A DNA stretch of 61,669 nt from Caldithrix sp. (GTDB taxonomy: Bacteria; Zhuqueibacterota; Zhuqueibacteria; Thermofontimicrobiales; Sulfurfontimicrobiaceae): assembly GCA_020722815.1 (NCBI GenBank), contig DYKB01000039.1:1-61669 (forward strand). The letters are read 5' to 3'. The notes under the pieces were generated by a model. The model saw nothing but the letters and a program-made list of their open reading frames with translations, searched no databases and was not told the origin of the DNA. The translations under genes and the position numbers were made by a program. Below, piece after piece: positions 36,738 to 45,933 of this stretch. How positions within the stretch are numbered: position 1 is the stretch's first letter; each line of letters begins with the position of its first letter.

Positions 36738-39700
36738 ATGATTAAAAAGAGGTCTTCCTGCTACAAATTTACTGCTTTTTCTTTACTTTTTCTTCTCATC
36801 CTGCCTTTTATTCTTTTCGGTGGCACTACCGGCAAAATTCGTGGACTCGTAAAAGATGCTAAGACGAACGAATTACTCCCCGGCGTCAATGTTATCCTCA
36901 GTCATGTCTGGCAGGAGGGAAATGAAGTTGTCTTTGGGGGGATTGGCGCGGCCTCAAATAATAATGGGGAATATATCATCCTGAAAGTCCCACCGGGAGT
37001 ATACACCCTTACCGCGACGATGATGGGGTATCAAAAAAGCATTCACCAACGGGTACGGGTGAGTGTCGACCGGACCAGTACGGTGGATTTTATGCTTGCC
37101 GAAGAAGTGCTCGATTTAAATGCGGAAATTGTGGTGCAGGCGGAGCGGGATATTGTTCAACTGGACGTTTCCAGTACTGAAAATTATATTTCGGAGAAAG
37201 ATTACCGCGATACGCCATTTGCCAACCGGGTGGAGGATGTGATTGGTATGCAATCTGGTGTAACGGGAAATATCATTGAAGGCGAAATTAACATCCGTGA
37301 AGGTGACGCCCGCGAAATCGGGATGATGATGGACGGGATGCTCATGGTGGATAAAAAGTTCAACCGACCGGTAATGACGATAAATACCGGCGTGGTTCAG
37401 GAAATTAAAGTGATGCGAAATGGCTTTAATGCCGAATATGGCCAATCCCGTTCGGGTATGATCAATGTGGTAACCAAGGATCCAAGCAATCGATATAATT
37501 TTTCGGTCGATTATCAGTTTGAACCAGCCCGCAAGCGTCATTACGGCCGCAGTATTTATGATCCCCTAAATCGCTGGGAATGGCGCTTATTGACGGGGCC
37601 ACGCGCGATGGAAGGGGATAGTTTGTTTTTAAATGAAGGACGGTTAGGTCAATGGAAATATTGGCGTGGCTGGAATAAAGTTTCTGAAGAACTTGTTCAG
37701 GATAACAATCCAAATAATGATTTGACGCCGGATGAGGCACTGGAACTCTGGAAATGGCAGCATCGGCCAATTGCTTATGGCGATAAAACCGGCCATAATA
37801 TGGACTTGGCATTTTCCGGGCCACTCCCTGTCTTACCATTTCAGACGAAATTCTTAGCTGGCTTTAAATATGAATATCGGCCGTTCACTTTTCCACAGAG
37901 TCGTTCACATTACGATGAAAAAGTATCCTCGTTAAAATTAGTGAGCAAAATCAGTTCTGATATTAAATTAACGCTTTCCGGTCTATATTCAGAGACTTAT
38001 TCGGTAACGCAAGGATATTCCACCAGTGAATGGAGTGAAGAGGATCGTCTTTCTTATGATGGTGGTGGCTCGGAAATTTTCTATCCGTATCGAAAACCAA
38101 CTGCCGATCGGTATACTTCCATCATCGGCCTTAAATGGACGCACACCCTTTCACCAAAATCTTTTTACGAAATCAATCTTAACCACTGGAATGTCCAATG
38201 GACTATCGGCCGGGGTGATTCGGCAAAAGTGGAAGATGGTCGTTATTTTCATGACCGGCTGTATTTAGACCCCCATTCCGGCTGGATTGATCCCAAAGAT
38301 GGTGTTATTGATTTGGGTTCGGGTAATAAACTTTTTGGTGGCGGTTTTACCTGGGATGATTCCTATAATCGCCGGACAGTTGTGAATCTGATGTATACGA
38401 ATCAATTTCATCCGGCGCATGAACTAAAGGCCGGCTATGAATTTTCTTATGATATCGTTCATCAGAACCGGGTGTTTTGGGATTATGAAGATCCCAACCA
38501 GGAATTTCACTACTATCATCATGGGAAACCCATTGAAATGGCTGCCTTCCTGCAGGATAAAATTGAGTTTAAAGGCATGATTGCCAATTTGGGATTGCGC
38601 CTCGATTATTATCATACGAATACCGAGCAGTTTGATATCCATCGGGTTCTCGATCATGATGAAAACGATCTGCCTATTTGGTCGAATACCAATTTCTATG
38701 AAGCGGTAAAAAATGGGACATTCCCCAAATATACGGCGAAACCGCGTTTTTATCTCAGTCCGCGAATTGGTATTTCTCATCCACTAACGGAGCGGAGCAA
38801 GATTTATTTTAATTATGGTCACTTTGTCCAATCCCCGCCCACCGAGGCTGTTTATCAATTAACCCTCGATAGCCGAATGCCTCGAGTTCAATGGATGGGA
38901 AATGGTGAGATGACATTCCAGATCACGGTGGCGTATGAGTTGGGTTATGATCATAATCTCTGGGACTTGTTCCAACTGCATCTGGGGGCTTTTTATAAAG
39001 ATTATCACGAAGCTGCCAGCGGGATGGTGTATGCCCATTCAAACCAGAGTCTGGTGGTGGAGTGGGCCAGCCAGCGTGAAAATCGCGAAATTCGTGGTAT
39101 TGAAATCGAACTACGAAAGAGTTATGGTCGTTGGCTTTCGGGCTGGTTTAACTATACTCTTTCAAAAAAGAGTGTAAGTGATCTGGAAATACCCGATTTA
39201 AGTGATATTCCAATTATCACCGATGACCCGACAGTAGGAATAAATGGTGAGTTAAAAGGTGTGCCACGACCAAATGTAAGTGATGTGGTTCCTTATGGCC
39301 GGGGTGTCGTAACGCTTATGGTTCCGAGTACATGGGGGCCTCAGGTAAGTGGGATTCCCATTTTTGGAAATACTTCGTTAAGTTTGCAGCTTTATTATCA
39401 GGGCGGTGGTCGGGTGAATCATCCGAATCGTGAATTTCGTGCCCAACATCCGGATGTAAAATTTTATGAAATCGATCGCTACTGGGCGAATATGCGATTG
39501 AATAAATTGTTTTATCTGGGGCGCACGCAGTTGGAATTATATATGGATGTCAGCAGTATACTTCATTCAAAATTTCGTGAATTACCCGGTGGTCAGGCTC
39601 GGGAAGATTATTTTAATGATCTGTATAATTCCGGTCGTCTGGATCAGCTCGGAACCGATAAATTGACCGATCCTTCGATTCTCAATACCGAGTCGGATAA

Positions 39701-39755
39701 TGTTTACTGGGCGAAATTCAAGTATATCATTTTCGGATTAAGATTTAATCTCTAA
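36738..39755 (+). CDS. TonB-dependent receptor, SusC-like, second module
   Basis: A 1005-residue outer-membrane receptor paralogous in plan to the one at 144-3155. Signal peptide about 1-28 (ending ILFGG). CarboxypepD_reg-like domain at about 30-125 (GKIRGLVKDAKTNELLPGVN). Plug at about 140-255 with NAEYGQSRSGMINVVTKDPS. Beta-barrel to the C-terminus (KYIIFGLRFNL). The plug segment INIREGDAREIGMMMDGMLM differs from the first receptor's, so the cargo may differ. It is preceded by a 1.37 kb gap and followed by a secreted protein, a PorV-like protein and a CTD protein on the same strand. No SusD is present. Start fixed by GAGGAGG. Confidence 0.9.
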   Translation: MIKKRSSCYKFTAFSLLFLLILPFILFGGTTGKIRGLVKDAKTNELLPGVNVILSHVWQEGNEVVFGGIGAASNNNGEYIILKVPPGVYTLTATMMGYQKSIHQRVRVSVDRTSTVDFMLAEEVLDLNAEIVVQAERDIVQLDVSSTENYISEKDYRDTPFANRVEDVIGMQSGVTGNIIEGEINIREGDAREIGMMMDGMLMVDKKFNRPVMTINTGVVQEIKVMRNGFNAEYGQSRSGMINVVTKDPSNRYNFSVDYQFEPARKRHYGRSIYDPLNRWEWRLLTGPRAMEGDSLFLNEGRLGQWKYWRGWNKVSEELVQDNNPNNDLTPDEALELWKWQHRPIAYGDKTGHNMDLAFSGPLPVLPFQTKFLAGFKYEYRPFTFPQSRSHYDEKVSSLKLVSKISSDIKLTLSGLYSETYSVTQGYSTSEWSEEDRLSYDGGGSEIFYPYRKPTADRYTSIIGLKWTHTLSPKSFYEINLNHWNVQWTIGRGDSAKVEDGRYFHDRLYLDPHSGWIDPKDGVIDLGSGNKLFGGGFTWDDSYNRRTVVNLMYTNQFHPAHELKAGYEFSYDIVHQNRVFWDYEDPNQEFHYYHHGKPIEMAAFLQDKIEFKGMIANLGLRLDYYHTNTEQFDIHRVLDHDENDLPIWSNTNFYEAVKNGTFPKYTAKPRFYLSPRIGISHPLTERSKIYFNYGHFVQSPPTEAVYQLTLDSRMPRVQWMGNGEMTFQITVAYELGYDHNLWDLFQLHLGAFYKDYHEAASGMVYAHSNQSLVVEWASQRENREIRGIEIELRKSYGRWLSGWFNYTLSKKSVSDLEIPDLSDIPIITDDPTVGINGELKGVPRPNVSDVVPYGRGVVTLMVPSTWGPQVSGIPIFGNTSLSLQLYYQGGGRVNHPNREFRAQHPDVKFYEIDRYWANMRLNKLFYLGRTQLELYMDVSSILHSKFRELPGGQAREDYFNDLYNSGRLDQLGTDKLTDPSILNTESDNVYWAKFKYIIFGLRFNL

Positions 39756-39930
39756 TTTCTAAGATTTTCAATCCTTTGAAAACAGGATACATAAAGAACT
39801 CTGGCAATTTTTTTACTCAGCCGGTTCTCGTTATTCTGAACAGCGAATGAAGGATTTTGAAAATATTAATTTTTTCTGGTTCTACTATTGAAATTTTGAC
39901 TCGAATTACATTTTAATTGGAGGTCAACCT

Positions 39931-41967
39931 GTGAAAATAAAGCAATATTATCGCGGTATACTTATTCTGATATTACTTGCCATGATTCCCGGCGTCGTAT
40001 TGGCACAGCTACAGAGCCACGAAATTGGACGTTTGTGGGTGACAAATTTCTCAACGGGTTCGATGCCGAATTATTCACCACTTCAAAATCAGATGACTTT
40101 CCCGGGTGGCGATTTTTTCTTTCAACGACCCAAAAATCTGGAGCGGCAGGGAATTTGGATTGGTGTAAAAAACTGGACGGACAATAAAGGCGTGTTTAAT
40201 TCTTTTTTTGTTGCCGAATGCGGGCCAGGTAATTTTGAAGCCCTGGATTATGCGGCGCCAATCTCCAACAAGAAGACCGTTCGGAATCGTTTACCGGTGG
40301 TTTATTCAAATAAAGTGAAGGAAACCCGTTTGCTGGATTCACGCACGGGTTCAATGCGTAAAGCCGATCTGGCAGCCGATGAAATGATTACCGTGGTCTG
40401 GACCACGCGGGTAGGAATTACCATCACAAAGAACAGTTATGCATTTGCTCATCGAAAATATGATAGCTTTATTATTGAAGAGTATTTATTTGAAAATACG
40501 GGTAATATGGATAAAACAAAAACGACAATTGAGTTACCGAATCAAAATCTGGAAGGCGTCTATTTTGGTTTTCTGTCGGCCTTCATACCTTCGGGTGATT
40601 ACGGACATGAATTGCTGGGCGGCCAGCATGATGATTGGGTGCATTATTATGGAAGCACGCCCGGTGATACCCTGCGTGGCCTCTGGTACGCATTCGATGG
40701 TGATAATCAAATCAGAGCCTTTGATGATATCGGTGATCCGAGCGAAACGACTGGGGAGTTTTTATCACCGCAATATGTCGGAACGGGAATTATTCATGCT
40801 GATAAATCAGTTAGTGATCCCGCGGATGATTTGACGCAACCGGCGACGATTAATTGGTGGCCTTCCCGCCATTGGTACTCACATACGCTTGGCGATCCGG
40901 AACAGACGCTATATGCCGAGTTGAGTTCCGGCAAAAAAAGTCTGGGAACCGATGTAACCGCATTTCGCAACGCCTATGAGCCAGAAATTCAACATCCAAT
41001 GGTATATTTTGCGTTTGGCCCGTACGATATTCCATTTGGCCAAAAAATACGGATTGTGATTTATCGTGCAGCCGGTATGCTTTCCCGAAGATTGGCTATC
41101 GAATATGGTCGTCAATGGAAATTAGGCCAACTGGAATATAATGGATTAAAAGGCGATGAGGCGAAAAAAGCGATATTATCAACCGGTCAAGATTCCCTGT
41201 TTATGATGGCATCACGTGCTGAATGGGCCTGGCGTAACGGACTGAAAGCCGTGCCTGATGGGCCTCCTGCCCCCGGATTGAATCTCGATGCGGGCCCCGG
41301 AAAAATTGACCTGCAATGGGACCCGGTCGATGCGGAACCCGATCCGGATACTGGCGAGCTTGATTTTGAGGGATATCGCATTTTTCGAGCAGTGGATCAT
41401 TATACCAATGAATATCAGAAGATCTGGGAATGCGGCGGCAATTCTGCTAATCCCGTAACAAATAGCTTTATCGACTATGATGTCGAACGGGGTAAAAGTT
41501 ACTACTATTATGTCGTAGCCTATGATAAAGATGGAAACGAATCCAGCCACTTCTATAATCGGAATTATCAATATGGACTCAGTCCCTTTTTAGGAGCGCG
41601 GGATAAATTGGATTCAGTTTTTGTGGTTCCCAATCCATTCCATGCCCAGGGATTGGCTTATGGCGGGACAATTGAAGAAGATTATCGGGAAATTCCGCGG
41701 GTCGAAGATCGGCTCTATTTCGTGGGACTTCCGGCCCGGGCGAAAATTCGTGTTTTTACCGTTTATGGCGATCTGGTGACGACGATTGAGCATCCGGATC
41801 CCTCGGATCCGCTTTCGATTCCCAATTCCGCCGATCGCTCCTGGCATCAGATTTCCATGAGTTGGCAAACGATTCGCAGTGGGGTGTATTTTTATCATGT
41901 GGAAGGCTGGGATCGGGATGGAAATTATTTGGGAACAACGACCGGAAAGTTTGTGGTGATTCGGTAA
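39931..41967 (+). CDS. Secreted FN3-like protein with T9SS-like C-terminal domain, receptor-associated
   Basis: A 678-residue exported protein starting with GTG, supported by GGAGG at 39919-39923. Signal peptide about 1-25 (ending VVLAQ). The body (about 30-430) has no recognised fold. An FN3-like segment begins near 450 (GPGKIDLQWDPVDAEPD, GYRIFRAVDHYTN). The end, from VFVVPNPFHAQGLAYGG near 560 to GVYFYHVEGWDRDG, is a FlgD-like CTD. The same order of FN3-like part and VVPNP-type tail is seen in the 1214-residue protein at 4317-7961, making the two counterparts in parallel modules. Function unknown; a surface-exposed partner of the receptor is inferred. Confidence 0.7.
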   Translation: MKIKQYYRGILILILLAMIPGVVLAQLQSHEIGRLWVTNFSTGSMPNYSPLQNQMTFPGGDFFFQRPKNLERQGIWIGVKNWTDNKGVFNSFFVAECGPGNFEALDYAAPISNKKTVRNRLPVVYSNKVKETRLLDSRTGSMRKADLAADEMITVVWTTRVGITITKNSYAFAHRKYDSFIIEEYLFENTGNMDKTKTTIELPNQNLEGVYFGFLSAFIPSGDYGHELLGGQHDDWVHYYGSTPGDTLRGLWYAFDGDNQIRAFDDIGDPSETTGEFLSPQYVGTGIIHADKSVSDPADDLTQPATINWWPSRHWYSHTLGDPEQTLYAELSSGKKSLGTDVTAFRNAYEPEIQHPMVYFAFGPYDIPFGQKIRIVIYRAAGMLSRRLAIEYGRQWKLGQLEYNGLKGDEAKKAILSTGQDSLFMMASRAEWAWRNGLKAVPDGPPAPGLNLDAGPGKIDLQWDPVDAEPDPDTGELDFEGYRIFRAVDHYTNEYQKIWECGGNSANPVTNSFIDYDVERGKSYYYYVVAYDKDGNESSHFYNRNYQYGLSPFLGARDKLDSVFVVPNPFHAQGLAYGGTIEEDYREIPRVEDRLYFVGLPARAKIRVFTVYGDLVTTIEHPDPSDPLSIPNSADRSWHQISMSWQTIRSGVYFYHVEGWDRDGNYLGTTTGKFVVIR

Positions 41968-42048
41968 CTATGAAAAATCAGGTAAAATAACGAATTTTCA
42001 ACAAACAAATTTTCGTTTAAAATCCGATCAATCAATCTGGAGCAGACT

Positions 42049-43068
42049 ATGAAATTAAAAATTTTCATTCTTATATTGTTGGTTGCAGCCCTTTTTCAGG
42101 TGCCGACCTCATTGCTGGCTTTCAAAAAGAAAGTGGCCCAAAGCGGGATGACCTATCTGTCCATTAGTACCAGTGCCCGACTGAGCGCCATGGGGGATGC
42201 CTCTACCGCGGCCGTGGAAGGTCTCGATGGTGCTTATTACAATCCAGCCGTTTTAGCTGATCTGAAAGGCTTTGCTGGCGCGCTGAATCAGGTAAACTGG
42301 CTGGTCGATACCCGGCTGTACTCACTCGTCGGTGCCGGATCATTAGGTCGTTGGGGAACGCTGGCACTCGATCTGGTTTACATGGACTATGGCAAATTTG
42401 TGGGCACGAAACCGGTGGATACGGGCGTGGATCCCCATGGTTTTATCTTTACCGGTGATTTTTCGGTACAGGATTTTTCTGGTGGATTATCCTATGCCTA
42501 TCGCATGAGTGACCGATTTGCTTTCGGCTTTAAAACAAAATTTGTCCATGAAGACCTGGGTGAAGCCGCCATTCGAACCATTATTCAAACAGATACGGTG
42601 GATGTAAAGAAAAATTGGGCGCTGGATCACTGGGGTCTTGATTTTGGAACGATTTATAACACTGGCTTCAAAAGTTTGACTTTTGCCATGTCTTTACGTA
42701 ATTTTTCGACTGATATGAAATATTGGTATGAGGAATTTCAATTACCAATGGTATTACGAATGGGACTTTGTATGAATGTCGCTGAACTCTTCAGCCCGGC
42801 TGATAAAAATTTTAAGGTTAATCTGTCGGTTGATGCACTTCACGCCAATGATTTTCTTGAACGCATTCATTATGGCACTGAAATCATCTTCCTGGAACAA
42901 TATGCCCTTCGCGGTGGATATCAACTCAATCATGATGTAGAAACCTTTGCCTTCGGATTGGGTGTAAAATTGGACCTGGCTGGCGTCACGACGCAAATTG
43001 ACTATGCATACACAAACGCAACATATTTCAAGGATATTAGTCGTTTTTCAATTCAATTTTCATTCTAA
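42049..43068 (+). CDS. PorV/PorQ family outer-membrane protein, second module
   Basis: A 339-residue barrel protein with signal peptide about 1-24 and the family start MTYLSISTSARLSAMGDAST, then GAYYNPAVLADL. Strand-rich to the end, which is SRFSIQFSF. Related to the protein at 3264-4295. It follows the secreted FN3-like gene by 81 bases and precedes a CTD-bearing gene by 30, the same partners as in the first module in a different order. As in PorV it could bind or release CTD cargo at the outer membrane; a transport channel like FadL is the alternative. Confidence 0.85.
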   Translation: MKLKIFILILLVAALFQVPTSLLAFKKKVAQSGMTYLSISTSARLSAMGDASTAAVEGLDGAYYNPAVLADLKGFAGALNQVNWLVDTRLYSLVGAGSLGRWGTLALDLVYMDYGKFVGTKPVDTGVDPHGFIFTGDFSVQDFSGGLSYAYRMSDRFAFGFKTKFVHEDLGEAAIRTIIQTDTVDVKKNWALDHWGLDFGTIYNTGFKSLTFAMSLRNFSTDMKYWYEEFQLPMVLRMGLCMNVAELFSPADKNFKVNLSVDALHANDFLERIHYGTEIIFLEQYALRGGYQLNHDVETFAFGLGVKLDLAGVTTQIDYAYTNATYFKDISRFSIQFSF

Positions 43069-43098
43069 CTGTTACTTTAACTTAATTGGAGGCATGTT

Positions 43099-44244
43099 AT
43101 GACAAAAAAATTACTGTTATTATTAATGATTTTTTTGATGATGGGAAATCTATCAGCTCAGGATGATATGTATCTGATGTGGTCCGATTATTTTGACGAT
43201 GACGATCCCCCCGCCCTCAAAAACGTCGGTTGGCTCTACTATGGGGAAAGTGATGGCCTCGTTGGACAGATTATCGAACAACGGGATGGCGAATTATTTA
43301 TTGAACAGGGCAGTTATGGCGGATTGGTTGGGGTTGGGCTGGTTGAATCGAATGGCGTTCCGGCCGTTTTTCCGGATAACGAAGATACAACCAAGCAATT
43401 GTTATTAAAAAATGATTATAGCAATCCCAATCAGGTTATTTTCTTTAAGGTGCGTTTTGCCCGTTGGCGAAATATGGGGGCTACCACGTCATTCTTCCTC
43501 GTCTCGACACGTCTTGAAATGACTGATTCTACCGAGAGTGTACCGGATGCTGATCCAACCGTTCAACCTGGCTATGCCTTAGTCCTGATGCCATTGGCGA
43601 AAGCTTTCGGAGTCGGTAAATATCAAGGTGATTTAGCTGTTTTAAATCCGGCGGGTGATGGCTGGAAATTTTTCGGACAGGGCGCCTATTTATTCGAAAT
43701 GGAAGTCAATTATCTGGTAAAATTTTATCTGAAAGATGCTGATCTCAAAGTGAAAATTTGGGAAGGTACCAAAGAGGATGAACCGGAAAATTGGTTATGG
43801 GAAGGAACTGATCCGGAAGCGCGCGTGAGTGGTAATTATACAATCTTTGGGGCCGTAGGAGTACCCCCCCAAGCTAAGGATGGCGACCAGCTCTATCTGG
43901 ATGATATCGAATTCTGGGGCTGGAAAACGACTGGTGTCGCGGATCAAAGTCAAAATGGAAAAGCCAATTCATTCCAATTAGCACAAAACTATCCCAATCC
44001 GTTTAATCCTACAACCACAATCTCTTTTGCACTGTCGGAAAAAGGACAGACAGAACTTTCCATCTTCAATTTAGCCGGCCAACAAATTCGGACGCTGGTG
44101 AATGCCGAACTCCCGGCTGGTTCACATTCTGTAGTCTGGGATGGAAAAGATGCGAACCGTCAGGCAGTTCCCAGTGGCATCTATTTCTACAAAATAGTCA
44201 CCAATAACCTGAGTGAAACCAGACGAATGGTTTTGATGAAGTAA
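43099..44244 (+). CDS. T9SS type A sorting-domain protein, tandem paralogue 1
   Basis: A 381-residue secreted protein: signal peptide about 1-20 (NLSAQ), a beta-rich domain of about 250 residues resembling lectin/laminin-G-like folds by strand pattern (LWSDYFDDDD, FFKVRFARWRNMG, QLYLDDIEFWGW), and a T9SS domain from about 295 (QLAQNYPNPFNPTTTISF, SGIYFYKIVT). The N-terminal domain is not assigned to a named family. GGAGG precedes the ATG. It closes the second module with the terminator at 44313-44342. A clear tandem paralogue follows at 44529-45680. Confidence 0.75.
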   Translation: MTKKLLLLLMIFLMMGNLSAQDDMYLMWSDYFDDDDPPALKNVGWLYYGESDGLVGQIIEQRDGELFIEQGSYGGLVGVGLVESNGVPAVFPDNEDTTKQLLLKNDYSNPNQVIFFKVRFARWRNMGATTSFFLVSTRLEMTDSTESVPDADPTVQPGYALVLMPLAKAFGVGKYQGDLAVLNPAGDGWKFFGQGAYLFEMEVNYLVKFYLKDADLKVKIWEGTKEDEPENWLWEGTDPEARVSGNYTIFGAVGVPPQAKDGDQLYLDDIEFWGWKTTGVADQSQNGKANSFQLAQNYPNPFNPTTTISFALSEKGQTELSIFNLAGQQIRTLVNAELPAGSHSVVWDGKDANRQAVPSGIYFYKIVTNNLSETRRMVLMK

Positions 44245-44255
44245 TTTGAATTATC

Positions 44256-44342
44256 ATCGCTCATTAAGATTAAGAAAATTATCCTAATCGGAATGAGCGA
44301 TTCGTAATGCGTAAGGGCGATTTTTTAATCGCCCTTTTTTTA
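44256..44342 (+). terminator. Tandem hairpins ending the second receptor operon
   Basis: The proper terminator is AAGGGCGATT (44313-44322) with AATCGCCCTT (44327-44336), a four-base loop and a run of seven T from 44335. Upstream lies a second 10-base stem, ATCGCTCATT at 44256-44265 with AATGAGCGAT at 44292-44301. It separates the two tandem paralogues, so the second probably has its own promoter. Confidence 0.85.
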
Positions 44343-44528
44343 TATTCTGGAACAAAAATTTACTTTTGATAATAAAATACAAACGAAAGAATTCAGGATT
44401 GCTTTTTAAAATCGAGCTGCCGATTCTTACGTTAACTTTTCAAATGAATGATATCACCGTGCGGATACGGTATGAATGGAATGAATTGTATCAGTGCAAT
44501 GCTTTCACTTAAAAAAAGGAGATAGCTC

Positions 44529-45680
44529 ATGTTAAAAAAATTGTTGGTGATTTTTTCCCTTTTGACCATTTGCATCAATGTTCAGGCTCAGGAGTACGTG
44601 CTCTGGTCCGATGATTTTGAAGATGACGATTCTTTAGCGACCCGGAATGTCGGCTGGTTGTATCTCCCCGAAGACCTTGGGATAAAAGATGTTCTGATTT
44701 ATCAAAAAGCGGGTGAACTTTTCATGCGGCAGGGGTATTATGAACTATTTCCCGGACTCGGTATCGGCGTGGGAATTATCGAAACCAATGGTACCCCGGC
44801 GGTACTCTGGGATAATCCCGATTCTACGAAAAAACTTATTCTAAAAAATGATTACACTTATCCGAATCAGGTATTGAGTTTTAACATTCGATTTGATCGC
44901 TGGCGTAATCTTGGCGAAACTTCATCCTTTTTTTCTGTGCACTCACGACTTAAATTAACGGATGCTCAGGATAGTATTCCACTTTCTGACGCCACCAAAG
45001 AGCCGTGCTATGTGCTGGCTTTCTGGCCGATTCAGGGGAAAATTGTTTGTGCGAAATATGACAGTACCGAGTTCGCGGCTATTTTCCCGGATAGGATGTG
45101 GAATAAATTTGCCGAAGTGAAATATAAATTTGAGCTGGATGTGAATTATCGTGCAAAATTTTACCTAAACGAGGGAGATGTCAAGGTAAAAGTCTGGGAA
45201 GGTGCACCAGAAGATGAACCAGCTACCTGGCTGATTGAAGCAAATGATCCCGAGCCATACGTTAAAGGGACTTTCACCGCTTTTGCCATCATTGGTCCGC
45301 AACCTGAGCCGGGGATGGGCGAACAGATTTATCTGGATGATATCAAGATGGAGGGATGGCAGCCCACAAATGTCGAAAATCAACACCTGTCGCGACCGCC
45401 CCAGGCATTTCAACTGGGCCAGAATTATCCCAATCCATTTAACCCGAATACACGAATTAATTTTACGCTCGCTGAAAAAAAACTGGTCAAATTGACCATT
45501 TATAATATCAATGGCCAGTTCGTCCGCAATCTTATTAACAGTGAATTACCAGCCGGCTCGCATACAATTTCCTGGGATGGTCGTGATCTGAGAAATCAAA
45601 CCGTGCCAGGTGGCATTTATTTCTATCAATTAAACGATGGGAATCGAACTGAATCCCGGCGGATGATTTTCCTGAAATAA
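44529..45680 (+). CDS. T9SS type A sorting-domain protein, tandem paralogue 2
   Basis: A 383-residue secreted protein matching the previous one along its length: LWSDDFEDDD, NVGWLYL, KLILKNDYTYPNQVLSFNIR, FDRWRNLGETSSFFSV, EQIYLDDIKMEGW, and the CTD QLGQNYPNPFNPNTRINF and GGIYFYQLND. Signal peptide about 1-20. AAAAGGAG precedes the ATG. The 284-base gap with a terminator before it suggests independent expression. The pair looks like a tandem duplication that has diverged. Confidence 0.75.
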   Translation: MLKKLLVIFSLLTICINVQAQEYVLWSDDFEDDDSLATRNVGWLYLPEDLGIKDVLIYQKAGELFMRQGYYELFPGLGIGVGIIETNGTPAVLWDNPDSTKKLILKNDYTYPNQVLSFNIRFDRWRNLGETSSFFSVHSRLKLTDAQDSIPLSDATKEPCYVLAFWPIQGKIVCAKYDSTEFAAIFPDRMWNKFAEVKYKFELDVNYRAKFYLNEGDVKVKVWEGAPEDEPATWLIEANDPEPYVKGTFTAFAIIGPQPEPGMGEQIYLDDIKMEGWQPTNVENQHLSRPPQAFQLGQNYPNPFNPNTRINFTLAEKKLVKLTIYNINGQFVRNLINSELPAGSHTISWDGRDLRNQTVPGGIYFYQLNDGNRTESRRMIFLK

Positions 45681-45933
45681 TTTTTTGACTAACATTATTC
45701 AATAAACTTATACGTATATTGGTGGTCTGAAAATTCCGCTTCGAACTTCTATTTCCGCTATTGACTATGTGCTGGCGAATTTGGGTAAATATAATTCTGT
45801 GAATAATTTTAATTACAGCTTTAATTTTTAAAAATTCCTTGAAAGTCAGATCTCCGGCGTGTATATTTACCTCAGTCATTTCATCAATTAATTAATAATT
45901 TTATCAACCAGCAGGCAAGCAGGAAATTCATTT

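Noticed and set aside
39931..41967. SusD-like partner of the second receptor
   Set aside because: No TPR-rich SusD sequence features or lipobox; FN3-like and CTD regions are visible instead.
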